64,000 nucleotides of DNA from Caulobacter sp. (GCA_021741355.1 JAIOXZ010000007.1:62001-126000); one strand, 5' to 3'; shown: positions 18,008-26,463, counted from the first letter of the stretch. Numbers and translations are program-made. Notes: a model not told the origin generated them from the sequence alone.

Positions 18008-18541
18008 TCAATCTTCGCGGGGCCGGCAGGGTGTGGGCCCGCCCGCGCCCCAGACCTCGGCCGCCGGAACCCAGCCCGTCTCTCCCGAGGCCTTGATCCG
18101 GCGCCACCCGCCCTCGCTCTTGTCGAGGGCGGCGATGGCGTTGGGGGCCAGATAGGCGACCACGCGCGCATCAGCCCTGGGCGCGGCGCGCATCGACAGC
18201 GGGCCGGGCTTGACCCGCATGACGGTCAGGCGACCGTCGGTACCCCGCTTGTGCGCCCAGGCGGCGACGCCGTCCGGGCCGCGCACCCGGCGCCAGTCGC
18301 TGGTCTCGGCGATCACCTCCAGCGGCATGCCCTTCGAGCGCCAGACCCAGAGGATGCGGTGATCCTCGCCCGGCCCCTTGCGGGCGTAGACCTCACCGAA
18401 CTTCAGCGAAACGAAGCGCGGCACCGGCAGCGTCGAGGGCGTATCGCAGACCGGCGCGCCCCGTGCGCCGCAGCCGCCGAGCGCGAGGACGGCGGTCAGC
18501 GCCGCCAACTTTACCGGCAAAGACCAAACTTGGGCCCTCAA
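18008..18541 (-). CDS. SH3-domain lipoprotein (bacterial SH3, DUF1058-like)
   Basis: About 177 residues with two bacterial SH3-like segments. The first is PRFVSLKFGEVYARKGPGEDHRILWVWRSKGMPLEVIAETSDWRRVR. The second is KPGPLSMRAAPRADARVVAYLAPNAIAALDKSEGGWRRIKASGETGWV. The N-terminus is a signal peptide ending LALGGC, consistent with a lipobox, so the protein is probably lipid-anchored in the envelope. The start is uncertain: no ATG fits unless it overlaps the divergent reductase start, so I use TTG at 18541, and TTG at 18520 is also possible. Ligand is unknown; peptidoglycan or protein binding is usual for these domains. Confidence 0.75.
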   Translation of the reverse strand: MRAQVWSLPVKLAALTAVLALGGCGARGAPVCDTPSTLPVPRFVSLKFGEVYARKGPGEDHRILWVWRSKGMPLEVIAETSDWRRVRGPDGVAAWAHKRGTDGRLTVMRVKPGPLSMRAAPRADARVVAYLAPNAIAALDKSEGGWRRIKASGETGWVPAAEVWGAGGPTPCRPRED

Positions 18542-18629
18542 GGCGCGCGGCTTCCCTTGGCCCCCCGCCGGGCCTTTGCTAAGGGTGCGAAGACCCCCCG
18601 AGGGGCCAACGCCGTTATTGAAAGCGTCC

Positions 18630-19616
18630 ATGGCCGCCAAGAAGCCGAAAGTCGTCGTCACACGCAAGCTGCCCGATCCGGTCGAGACCCGGATGCGGGA
18701 GCTGTTCGACACCGAATTGAATGTCGATGACCATCCGATGACGCCGGACGAACTCGTCGAGGCCATGGGCCGCGCCGACGTTCTGGTGCCGACCATCACC
18801 GACCGCCTAGACTCGCGGCTGCTGTCGCGCGCCGGCGAGCGGCTGAAGCTGATCGCCAACTTCGGGGCCGGCGTCGACAATATCGACGTGACCACCGCCA
18901 ACCAGCGCGGCGTGATCGTGACCAACACCCCCGGGGTGCTGACCGAGGACACCGCCGACCTGACCATGAGCCTGATCATGGCCTCTACCCGGCGCATCGT
19001 CGAAGGCGCCAACGTTGTGCAGTCGGGCGGCTTCCAGGGCTGGTCGCCGACCTGGATGCTCGGTCGCCGCCTGTGGGGCAAGCGGCTGGGGATCATCGGC
19101 ATGGGCCGCATCGGCCAGGCCCTGGCCCGCCGTGGCAAGGCCTTCGGCCTGTCGATCCACTATCACAACCGCAAGCCGGTCAGCCCGCGCGTCGCCGAGG
19201 AGCTGGAGGCGACCTACTGGGAGAGCCTGGACCAGATGCTGGCGCGGATGGACATCGTCTCCATCAACTGCCCGCACACGCCGGCCACCTATCATCTGTT
19301 GTCGGCCCGCCGGCTGAAGCTGCTGCAGCCGACCGCCGTGATCGTCAACACCGCCCGCGGTGAGGTGATCGACGAGGGCGCCCTGGCCAACATGCTGGCC
19401 CGCGGCGAAATCGCCGGCGCCGGACTGGACGTCTACGAGCACGAGCCGGCGATCAATCCCAAGCTGCTCAAGCTGCCCAACGTGGTGCTGCTGCCGCACA
19501 TGGGTTCGGCCACCGTCGAGGGCCGCATCGACATGGGCGAGAAGGTCATCGTCAACATCAAGACCTTCATGGACGGCCACCGGCCGCCCGACCGGGTGAT
19601 CCCGGCGATGCTCTGA
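18630..19616 (+). CDS. D-isomer 2-hydroxyacid dehydrogenase (glyoxylate/hydroxypyruvate reductase type)
   Basis: A 328-residue NAD(P)-dependent dehydrogenase. The catalytic triad is visible: arginine in NTARGEVIDEGAL, glutamate in GLDVYEHEP and histidine in LLPHMGSAT. The nucleotide-binding loop is GIIGMGRIGQALARRG, and LIANFGAGVDNIDV marks the substrate domain. The overall pattern fits the GyaR/GhrB group (glyoxylate to glycolate, hydroxypyruvate to D-glycerate), but related 2-ketoacids cannot be excluded. The ATG at 18630 (MAAKKPKVVV) is chosen over an in-frame upstream ATG at 18576 that lacks protein-like sequence. It is divergent from the SH3 lipoprotein gene. Confidence 0.87.
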   Translation: MAAKKPKVVVTRKLPDPVETRMRELFDTELNVDDHPMTPDELVEAMGRADVLVPTITDRLDSRLLSRAGERLKLIANFGAGVDNIDVTTANQRGVIVTNTPGVLTEDTADLTMSLIMASTRRIVEGANVVQSGGFQGWSPTWMLGRRLWGKRLGIIGMGRIGQALARRGKAFGLSIHYHNRKPVSPRVAEELEATYWESLDQMLARMDIVSINCPHTPATYHLLSARRLKLLQPTAVIVNTARGEVIDEGALANMLARGEIAGAGLDVYEHEPAINPKLLKLPNVVLLPHMGSATVEGRIDMGEKVIVNIKTFMDGHRPPDRVIPAML

Positions 19617-19680
19617 CCGGTTGACGCCGCCCCGCATACGCCGTCAAGGTTGTCGCGGGGAAATGGTGTCGGGGGCGTTG

Positions 19681-21693
19681 ATGATTACGCGCAGAAAACT
19701 GGTCGCCCTGGCGGCGGCCGGACCAGTGGTGCTCGCCGGGGCCCCGGTCTGGGCCGCGGAGGCCGCGTCCGGCGCGACGCCGCCCACCCTCGATGACCTG
19801 ACCCGTCCGCGCGCCGTGCTGGACGCGGCCATCTCCCCGCTCGGCGACCGCATCGCCATTCTCCGCGAACAGCGCGAGGGCGACAGGCGGCTGGCCTATG
19901 TGCTGCTCGCCCGCACGGCCGACCTGCGGGGCCCGCCGATCCAGGCGGTGATCGGCGACTACGACGTGCATCGCGTGCAGTGGGCCAGCAACGACCGGCT
20001 GCTGGTCTGGTTCAGTTTCGACAAGACCGCCGACGGCAAGAAGACCGGCATCCGGGCGGGCGCGCGGCTCTACGAGCGGTCGGTGCACCGGCTGATGGCG
20101 ATCGGCGCCGACGGCGGCAACCCGGTGGTCCTGCTGGGCCAGGACCGCAGCGCCCAGAGCTACATCTGGAACGTCTCCCATGTGGTCGACCCGCTGGTCG
20201 GCGACGACGACCACATCCTGATGCAGGTCTGGGACCCGGACCTGTACGCCAACACCCTGCAGAAGGTGAACATCCACACCGGCAAGGGCGAGCTGCACGA
20301 GCGCGGCAGCGAGCGGACGCGGTTCTGGTACACCCAGAACGGCGTCGCCATGCTGCGGGTCGATGAGAGCGAGCTGGGCCGCTACACCCGCCTCTCCGCC
20401 CGCCCGCCCGGCGCCAGGGACTGGCAGTTCGTGCGCAAGATCCGGCGCAACGACTTCTCGCAATACGATGACTTCGAAGCGGTGGGGGCGACCGACGAGG
20501 CCGGCGTGCTGCTGGTGGCGACCATGGCGCCGGGCGACGACGCCCGCACCATCCGCCGGTTCGATCTGCGCACCCTGACGCTGGGCGAGGTGGTCGCGGG
20601 CCAGGCCGAGCGGGACATGGAGGGTGTCTTCTTCGACAAGGGCCTGAGTCCGCTGGCGGCCGCCTACACCGACGACCGGACCCAGTACCAGTTTCTCGAC
20701 CCGGCGCTCGCGCCCCACTATCGCGCCGTGCAGACGGCGATCGGCGCGGACGCCAACGTTCTGCTGCACGACATCGACCTGGCCCGGCGACGGTTCATCG
20801 TGCACGCGTCGGGCGCCACCGAGTCCGGCGCCTTCTATCTGTACGACCGCGAGACGCGGCAGCTGGACCTGATCGGCCGGCAGGCGGGGTGGCTGGCGTC
20901 GGAGCGGCTGGCGCCGATGGAGGCTCTGCGGATCCGGGCGCGCGACGGCGTGGACCTGACCGCCTATCTGACCCGCCCCCTCGCCGCCGGACCGCGGCCC
21001 CTGGTGGTCATGCCGCATGGCGGACCCCACGCGCGCGACGGCTTGTCGTTCGACATCTTCGCCCAGGCGTTCGCGGCCCGTGGCTGGCTGGTGCTGCAGC
21101 CGAACTTCCGCGGCTCCAGCGGCTATGGCCGCGCCTTCGCCGAGGCCGGGCACCGTCGCTGGGCCGACCGCATGCAGGAGGACGTCGAGGACTGCGTCGC
21201 CCATGTCGTCGCCAGCGGCGCGGTGGCTCCCGGCAAGATCGCTATCTGCGGGGCCAGCTATGGCGGCTACGCCGCCCTGATGGGCGGCATCCGCAAGCCG
21301 GACCAATATCGACGGATCGTCTCCATCGCCGGGGTCACCGACCTGCCCGACCTGCTCAGCTACGAGCGCGAGGACGGGGCCGACTCCCCGAGCTATCTCT
21401 ACTTCGTCAAGACCGTCGGTGACCCCGCCACCGACCGTGAGGCGTTGAAGCGCGGCTCACCCACCGAACGGGCGGCCGAATTGACCGCGCCGGTGCTGCT
21501 GATCCATGGCGACCTCGACGGGGTGGTGCCCATCCGGCAGTCACGGGCGATGGCCGCCAGCCTCAAGCGCGAGAACCGGACCGCCCGGCTTGTCGAAATC
21601 CGCAACGGCGGCCACGGCGGCTGGGAGCCCGACGTGCTCAAGCAGATCCTGCAGGAGACGACGGCCTTCATCGACGAGGGCTTCAGCGGCTGA
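19681..21693 (+). CDS. S9 family prolyl-oligopeptidase-type serine peptidase, exported
   Basis: A 670-residue enzyme. Residues 1-25 (MITRRKLVALAAAGPVVLAG) form a signal peptide with a twin-arginine-like TRRKLVA motif. A beta-propeller-type region spans about 30-410. The alpha/beta-hydrolase domain carries S526 in GASYGGYA, D613 in HGDLDGVVP and H645 in NGGHGG, so the triad is complete. Family members cleave short peptides, here probably in the periplasm. Start choice: the ATG at 19681 opens the signal sequence; ATG 19663 would add six residues. Its last 11 bp overlap, tail to tail, with the hydrolase gene on the other strand. Confidence 0.87.
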   Translation: MITRRKLVALAAAGPVVLAGAPVWAAEAASGATPPTLDDLTRPRAVLDAAISPLGDRIAILREQREGDRRLAYVLLARTADLRGPPIQAVIGDYDVHRVQWASNDRLLVWFSFDKTADGKKTGIRAGARLYERSVHRLMAIGADGGNPVVLLGQDRSAQSYIWNVSHVVDPLVGDDDHILMQVWDPDLYANTLQKVNIHTGKGELHERGSERTRFWYTQNGVAMLRVDESELGRYTRLSARPPGARDWQFVRKIRRNDFSQYDDFEAVGATDEAGVLLVATMAPGDDARTIRRFDLRTLTLGEVVAGQAERDMEGVFFDKGLSPLAAAYTDDRTQYQFLDPALAPHYRAVQTAIGADANVLLHDIDLARRRFIVHASGATESGAFYLYDRETRQLDLIGRQAGWLASERLAPMEALRIRARDGVDLTAYLTRPLAAGPRPLVVMPHGGPHARDGLSFDIFAQAFAARGWLVLQPNFRGSSGYGRAFAEAGHRRWADRMQEDVEDCVAHVVASGAVAPGKIAICGASYGGYAALMGGIRKPDQYRRIVSIAGVTDLPDLLSYEREDGADSPSYLYFVKTVGDPATDREALKRGSPTERAAELTAPVLLIHGDLDGVVPIRQSRAMAASLKRENRTARLVEIRNGGHGGWEPDVLKQILQETTAFIDEGFSG

Positions 21694-22672
21694 CGGGCGG
21701 CCAGACCTTCGCCTTGAGCCAGGCGTCGAGATCGGTCGCGGACCGGTCGGGGATCTGCTCCATCGGAACGTGGCCGACCTTCGGGTAGACGATCACCGTC
21801 GCGCCGGGAATGGCGTCGCCGAACAGGGGGGCGTGGGCGACGGGGATCAGCCGGTCGGTGTCGCCGTGCATCACCAGCGTCGGCACGGCGATCTTCGACA
21901 GCTTTTCCTTCGAGGCCGCGTCCGCAGGGTCGAAGCCGCCCATCAGGTTCAGGATAATGTCCTTGTGGCCCGGCGCGCGGGCCATCTCGACATAGCGGGC
22001 GACCATTGCTTCATCGACCATGTCGGGCGTCGGCTCGAACGCGTCACGCAGACCGGCGCGGGTCATGGCCGTGGTGTCGAGATCGCCGATCAGAAAACGG
22101 CCGACCGGGTTTCGCAGAACCTTGAAGATGAACGGCCCGTCCTTGCCGTCGGCCCGTTGCTGGGGCCAGCCGGCCGCATTGACCAGCACCAGCCCCTGCA
22201 GTTTCCCGGGGTGGGCCAGGGCGTAGTTCCAGGCCATGCCGCCGCCCATCGAGTTGCCGGCAAGGACGAACTTCGAGACGCCCAGCTTCGTGGTCACCTG
22301 GTCGACGACATCGACGAAACCGCTGCGGGGGAGGGTGAAGCCCTCCGGTGCGCTGGTCAGGCCAAAGCCCGGCAGGTCGAGCGTGATGATCCGGTAGTCG
22401 GAGCCCAGCCGCTGGACCCACGGCTCCCAGGTGTGGAGCGAGGCCGCGAAGCCGTGCACCAGAACGATCACCGGACCGTCGCGCCTGCCCTGGTCGCGAT
22501 AGTGGACCTTCACCCCGCCGGGCAGGTCCATGTACCGCGAGGCGGCGTTGGCGTACTTGGCCTGCAGGGTGGGCCAGGGAATTTCGGGGCGGCGCAAGGC
22601 CAGCCAGCCGGCGGTCAGCAGAACGGCGAGAACCACCACGATCCCGGTCAGGACCTTGCCCAGCGTCTTCAT
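21683..22672 (-). CDS. Membrane-anchored alpha/beta hydrolase
   Basis: A 329-residue alpha/beta-hydrolase. Residues 1-28 (MKTLGKVLTGIVVVLAVLLTAGWLALRR) are a signal anchor. The oxyanion motif is HGFAASLHTWEPW. The nucleophile elbow is GNSMGGG, the acid is in HGDTDRLIP and the histidine is in PKVGHVPMEQIP. The substrate is unknown; epoxide hydrolase, esterase and haloalkane dehalogenase relatives share this fold. The ATG at 22672 starts the anchor and has GGGAC upstream. The 3' end overlaps the S9 peptidase gene by 11 bp. The moeB-like gene lies 68 bp upstream on the same strand. Confidence 0.83.
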   Translation of the reverse strand: MKTLGKVLTGIVVVLAVLLTAGWLALRRPEIPWPTLQAKYANAASRYMDLPGGVKVHYRDQGRRDGPVIVLVHGFAASLHTWEPWVQRLGSDYRIITLDLPGFGLTSAPEGFTLPRSGFVDVVDQVTTKLGVSKFVLAGNSMGGGMAWNYALAHPGKLQGLVLVNAAGWPQQRADGKDGPFIFKVLRNPVGRFLIGDLDTTAMTRAGLRDAFEPTPDMVDEAMVARYVEMARAPGHKDIILNLMGGFDPADAASKEKLSKIAVPTLVMHGDTDRLIPVAHAPLFGDAIPGATVIVYPKVGHVPMEQIPDRSATDLDAWLKAKVWPPVSR

Positions 22673-22740
22673 GATCGTCCCGCCCCAGTCCGGCTCTAGC
22701 TGTCCGGCGGCGCGATTGACGCCTGCTATCATCGACTTCG

Positions 22741-23481
22741 TCAAGCACCGCCGCAGGCGGGGCAGTCCGGGTCGGGGCCGATCCGCACCGTACGGGTCTC
22801 GCCGGCCAGGGCGTCATAGATCAGCAGCCGGCCGGCCAGGGGTTCTCCGGCGCCGGTGATCAGCTTGACCGCCTCCAGCGCCATCATCGCGCCGATCACT
22901 CCGCCCAGGGCGCCGACCACCCCGACGGTGGCGCAGGTGTCGGCGTCGGGCGGAATCTCCGGCACCAGGCAGCGGTAGCAAGGCTTGCCGGGATAGACGC
23001 CGACCTGGCCGGTCCAGCGTGCGATCGCGCCGCTGACGAGGGTCTTGCCGGCGGCGACACAGGCGTCGGAGACGGCGAAGCGGGTGGCGAAGTCGTCGGT
23101 GCCGTCGAGAACCAGGTCGTAGCCACTGATGAGCGTCCCGGCGTTGTCCGCCGTCAGCGCCAGCGCGTGCGGTTCGATCGTGATGTCAGGATTGAGCGCG
23201 TTGAGCCGCTCGGCGGTAACATCCACCTTGTCCCGCCCGACGTCGGCCGTGGCGTAGAGCACCTGCCGCTGCAGATTGGACAGGGCGACGGTGTCAGGAT
23301 CGACGATGCCGATCCGGCCGACCCCCGCCGCCGCAAGATAGAGCGCCGCGGGCGCGCCAAGCCCCCCTGCGCCGATCAGCAGGACGCCGGCCGCCTTGAG
23401 CCGCTGCTGGCCCGGGCCGCCGATCTCGCGCAGGACCAGATGGCGCGCGTAGCGTTCGACCTCGGCGGGAGAAAAGGTCAT
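22741..23481 (-). CDS. moeB: ThiF/MoeB/HesA family adenylyltransferase
   Basis: A 246-residue E1-like enzyme that adenylates the C-terminal glycine of a ubiquitin-like sulfur carrier (MoaD or ThiS). The nucleotide loop is LLIGAGGLGAPAALYLAAAG. The segments SNLQRQVLY and DGTDDFATRFAVSDAC match MoeB. Two CxxC pairs (CYRC and CPAC) supply the structural zinc site. No rhodanese domain is fused. Molybdopterin and thiamine branches are hard to separate by eye; absence of thi or moa genes nearby leaves the carrier unknown. It is divergent from the exported NTF2-like gene. Confidence 0.87.
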   Translation of the reverse strand: MTFSPAEVERYARHLVLREIGGPGQQRLKAAGVLLIGAGGLGAPAALYLAAAGVGRIGIVDPDTVALSNLQRQVLYATADVGRDKVDVTAERLNALNPDITIEPHALALTADNAGTLISGYDLVLDGTDDFATRFAVSDACVAAGKTLVSGAIARWTGQVGVYPGKPCYRCLVPEIPPDADTCATVGVVGALGGVIGAMMALEAVKLITGAGEPLAGRLLIYDALAGETRTVRIGPDPDCPACGGA

Positions 23482-23593
23482 CAGGGACTCCGGCGCGCGC
23501 CATGACCGGCGCGTAGGGAAGTCTTACCGCGATTTCATGCCTCCGGGGCAGGCGCTTGGCGTAGCCTTGCGGCGATCGTGGGGAGAGAGCGCC

Positions 23594-24475
23594 ATGCGCA
23601 CCGTTCTGGGCCTGACCGCCGCCGCCATTCTCGCGCTGCCGGCCGCCGCTGACGTCGCGCCGATCACGCCGGCGCCGGTCGTCGCGGCCGAGCGCGCCTT
23701 CGCCGCCGACGGCGCCGCCCTGGGCTTCAAGGCCTCGTTCCTCAAACACTCGGCGCCCGACGCCATTGTCATCCAGCCCGAGCCGGTCAACGCCTGGGAG
23801 TCCCTGCGGGCGGCGCCGGACAGCAAGCCCGACGACCCCCGGCTCGAATGGTGGCCGATCTGGGCCGGCATTTCCGCCTCGGGCGACCTGGGCTTCACCA
23901 CCGGCCCCTACAGCGTCGCCGGCAAGCGGCGCGGCCACTATTTCACCGTCTGGAAGAAGCAGCAGGACGGCCAGTGGAAATGGGTCTTCGACGGCGGGGT
24001 CGGCAGTGACCCGGTCGCTTCACCGGGACCCGACAGCACGCCGGGGTTTCTCCAGGTGTCCAGAGTGCGTGGCCAGTATCCGGAGAGCGCCATGGCCGGA
24101 GTGAAGGCCGCCGAGGCGGCGATGGCGGTCGAGGCCAGAACCGACAGCAAGGCGGCCTATCTCAAGGTCCTGGCCTGCGACGCCCGGATCCAGGCCTCGC
24201 CGATGGCGCCGGCGACAGGCTGCTCGACCTTCGGACCTGAACTGGACTGGCGCGCGAAGGAGATCGACTTCAGCGCCGTGGGCGGCGACGTCTCGTCGGC
24301 GGGCGACATGGCCTGGACCTACGGGACGGCCGGCTGGGTCAGGGACGGTGCGCCGGTGCAGGCCCACTACGTCCGAGTCTGGCAGCGCCGCGCCGAGGGC
24401 TGGAAGATTGTCTTCGACGAACTGTTGATCCCACCACCGCCGAGGCCGGCGGCTATCACGCCGCCGACCAACTAG
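23594..24475 (+). CDS. Exported SnoaL/DUF4440-like protein (two NTF2-like repeats)
   Basis: A 293-residue protein with a signal peptide (MRTVLGLTAAAILALPAAA, cleavage near AAA-D). The mature part holds two similar halves, one around FTTGPYSVAGKRRGHYFTVWKKQQDGQWKWVFDGG and one around WTYGTAGWVRDGAPVQAHYVRVWQRRAEGWKIVFDELL. Both have the alternating W/Y pattern of SnoaL-type NTF2 folds. No catalytic residue can be assigned. The ATG at 23594 has GGGGAGAG upstream. It ends in a proline-rich tail, and a large cloverleaf repeat starts 25 bp after its stop. Function is unknown. Confidence 0.75.
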   Translation: MRTVLGLTAAAILALPAAADVAPITPAPVVAAERAFAADGAALGFKASFLKHSAPDAIVIQPEPVNAWESLRAAPDSKPDDPRLEWWPIWAGISASGDLGFTTGPYSVAGKRRGHYFTVWKKQQDGQWKWVFDGGVGSDPVASPGPDSTPGFLQVSRVRGQYPESAMAGVKAAEAAMAVEARTDSKAAYLKVLACDARIQASPMAPATGCSTFGPELDWRAKEIDFSAVGGDVSSAGDMAWTYGTAGWVRDGAPVQAHYVRVWQRRAEGWKIVFDELLIPPPPRPAAITPPTN

Positions 24476-24499
24476 AGTCTTTTCCGCAAAGGCGGAATT

Positions 24500-24654
24500 C
24501 GTCCTGATGTCTTGATGAGCATTCTTGCTCCGGCGGGACCTTCGTCAAGGACGACCCCGGCGGGGTCGCCGCTGCGCGGCCGCGAAGCGGTCCTTGACCA
24601 AGGTCGCCGTCCGGAGCGAACCATTCCATCAAGGCCTTCAGGGCGTATCAGCAT
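24500..24654. repeat. Cloverleaf-capable dispersed repeat, family 3, copy A
   Basis: 155 bp, about 93% identical to copy B at 45261-45417 and in the same orientation. A 16-bp outer stem (24537-24552 with 24590-24605, one mismatch) closes directly on three abutting hairpins. These are GACCCC-GGC-GGGGTC (24553-24567), GCCGC-TGC-GCGGC (24568-24580) and CGC-GAA-GCG (24581-24589), with no unpaired bases between. The outer helix extends with GCTCCGG/CCGGAGC and CTTGATG/CATCAAG. It fills the gap between two convergent genes. The short open frames through it are not conserved as protein genes. Confidence 0.88.
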
Positions 24655-24679
24655 CAATCGCGGGCAATGGGTTCGCGAC

Positions 24680-25576
24680 TCACCCTGCCGCAGCGACAGC
24701 CTCCATCCCCAGCATCGCCGCCTTGCGCCCCAGACCCCAGTGATACCCCGTCAGCCGGCCGTCGCGGGCGATCACCCGATGACAGGGGATCAGCAGGCTG
24801 ACCGGGTTGGCGCCAATGGCCGCACCCGTTGCCTGGTAGGCCTTCGGCTTGCCGGCCCAGCCCGCGACCTGGCCATAGGTGGCCGTCGCGCCGGCGGGAA
24901 TCCGCAGCAGGGCCTTCCAGACCTGGATGTGGAACGGCGAGCCGATCAGCACCACCGGCAGGGGCTCGTTGCGGTCGCCGAAGGCGCGCGTCGCCGTATC
25001 GCGCGCGGTCTCGTCGTAACGAACCCAGTCGGCGGCGGGGAAGCGGCGGTGCATGTCGGCGAAGGCGGCGTCCACGCCGGCATCATCCACGAAGCCCAAT
25101 CCGGCAAGGCCGCGCGGGGCGACCGCGAACAGGCCCGTGCCGAACGGCGTCGGCGCGAGGCCCCAGCGCAGGGTCAGGCCCTCGCCGCGACGGCGCGCCT
25201 CGCCCGGCGTCACCGATTCCTGGGCGATAAACAGATCATGCAGCCGCGAGGGGCCGGAGAGGCCGGTGTCGAGCGCCGCGTCCAGCACGCTGGCGCCCTC
25301 CTCCAGCAGGGTGCGGGCTTCGGCGTGGGCGATGGAGGCGACGAAGGCCTTCGGGCTGACCCCGGCCCAGCGGGTGAACACGCGCTGGAAATGGAACGGG
25401 GACAGACCGACCGCGTCGGCGGCCTCGTCCAGCGACGGGTGCTCGCGCCAGTTGTCGGCCAGCCAGGCCAGGGCGCGGGCCATACGATCGTAGTCGCGGG
25501 CGCGCTCCTCGAGGTTGATGATGACGCCTGAGGCCGGCGCCGGGGCGGAACGGGTGGGGGTCATGTCGTAAGCCAT
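24680..25576 (-). CDS. Ada-like AraC-HTH / methylated-DNA-[protein]-cysteine methyltransferase
   Basis: A 298-residue two-domain protein. Residues about 25-125 are an AraC-type helix-turn-helix (DEAADAVGLSPFHFQRVFTRWAGVSPKAFV). Residues about 210-292 are the alkyltransferase domain with PCHRV, acceptor cysteine C265, and the preceding RIPAGATATYGQVA. It repairs O6-alkylguanine by suicidal transfer. The Ada N-terminal zinc domain that senses methylphosphotriesters is missing, so its regulatory trigger would differ from E. coli Ada. The start is ATG 25576; ATG 25564 is an alternative. It is divergent from nth, another repair gene, which may be more than coincidence. Confidence 0.88.
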   Translation of the reverse strand: MAYDMTPTRSAPAPASGVIINLEERARDYDRMARALAWLADNWREHPSLDEAADAVGLSPFHFQRVFTRWAGVSPKAFVASIAHAEARTLLEEGASVLDAALDTGLSGPSRLHDLFIAQESVTPGEARRRGEGLTLRWGLAPTPFGTGLFAVAPRGLAGLGFVDDAGVDAAFADMHRRFPAADWVRYDETARDTATRAFGDRNEPLPVVLIGSPFHIQVWKALLRIPAGATATYGQVAGWAGKPKAYQATGAAIGANPVSLLIPCHRVIARDGRLTGYHWGLGRKAAMLGMEAVAAAG

Positions 25577-25704
25577 GCACCGAAGGTAGGCGGGTGGATC
25601 GGCGAAATCCGCCCGGTTCTTGCGGCCGCGGGGAATATAGTTCCGCCAGCATAGCGTCCCTGTCCGCCTTGGCGAACGGAACGGTGCAGGCCATCCTCGC
25701 GGCG

Positions 25705-26379
25705 ATGAAAAAGCCCACGCCGAGGAAACGTCTTTCGCCGAAGGAGAAAGCGCGGGTCCAGGACCTGTTCGACCGCTTCGCGACCCTGTCGGACGACCCC
25801 CGCACCGAGTTGGCCTTCCAGGACCCCTTCACACTGGTGGTGGCGGTCGCCTTGTCGGCCCAGGCGACGGATGTGCAGGTCAACAAGGCGACGGCGAAGC
25901 TGTTTCCGGTGGCGAGCACGCCGGAGGCGATGCTGGCCCTCGGCGAGGCCGGGCTGATCCCCTATGTCAATTCCATCGGCCTGTTCCGTAACAAGGCGAA
26001 GAACGTCATCGCCCTGTCGCGGATCGTGCTGGAGCAGCACGGCGGGAAGACGCCGCTGAACCGCGCCGATCTGGAGGCCCTGCCCGGCGTCGGCCGCAAG
26101 ACCGCCAGCGTGGTGCTCAACGAACTGGGCATCGAGCCGGCCATCGCGGTGGACACCCATGTGTTCCGCGTCTCGCACCGGCTGAAGCTGTCGGACGGCA
26201 AGACCCCGGACAAGGTCGAGGCTGACCTGATGGCCATCGTCCCGGAGCCGTACCTGACGCGGGCCCACCACTGGCTGATCCTGCACGGCCGGTACACCTG
26301 CCTCGCGCGCAAACCGAAGTGCGGCGAGTGCCAGGTGCGGGAGCTGTGCCCGTCAGCGGAATTGTTTGTGGGGGGCTAG
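25705..26379 (+). CDS. nth: Endonuclease III
   Basis: A 224-residue DNA glycosylase/AP lyase that removes oxidised pyrimidines. The helix-hairpin-helix LPGVGRKTASVVLN contains the catalytic lysine, and the essential aspartate is in AVDTHVFRVSHR. The C-terminal iron-sulfur cluster has the exact C-x6-C-x2-C-x5-C spacing (CLARKPKCGECQVRELC). Length matches E. coli Nth (211) with a short basic N-terminal tail. The ATG at 25705 is chosen; a GTG at 25684 is possible. A 28-bp inverted repeat begins in its stop codon. Confidence 0.94.
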   Translation: MKKPTPRKRLSPKEKARVQDLFDRFATLSDDPRTELAFQDPFTLVVAVALSAQATDVQVNKATAKLFPVASTPEAMLALGEAGLIPYVNSIGLFRNKAKNVIALSRIVLEQHGGKTPLNRADLEALPGVGRKTASVVLNELGIEPAIAVDTHVFRVSHRLKLSDGKTPDKVEADLMAIVPEPYLTRAHHWLILHGRYTCLARKPKCGECQVRELCPSAELFVGG

Positions 26380-26458
26380 GGGACATGTACCGCAGGTACG
26401 TGTCCCATAGTCGAGGGCGCGCGGGTTTGGGGGACACGTACCTGCGGTACATGTCCCC
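26379..26458. repeat. Perfect 28-bp inverted repeat, each arm itself a hairpin
   Basis: Arm 26379-26406 and arm 26431-26458 are exact reverse complements across a 24-bp spacer. Within each arm GGGACA-GTACC-type sequence pairs around a GCA or TGC loop with one mismatch. The DNA could therefore form one long hairpin or two adjacent hairpins, an organisation like two inverted REP units. It starts at the last base of the nth stop codon and ends 5 bp before the stop of the ATP-grasp gene, so it occupies a convergent junction. Confidence 0.85.
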
Positions 26459-26463
26459 GTCGG

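Noticed and set aside
24512..24657. Short open frames through both family 3 repeats that share a similar peptide (MLIKTSGR region)
   Set aside because: The shared peptide follows from the repeated DNA. Differences between the copies preserve base pairing, not the reading frame, and include indels.
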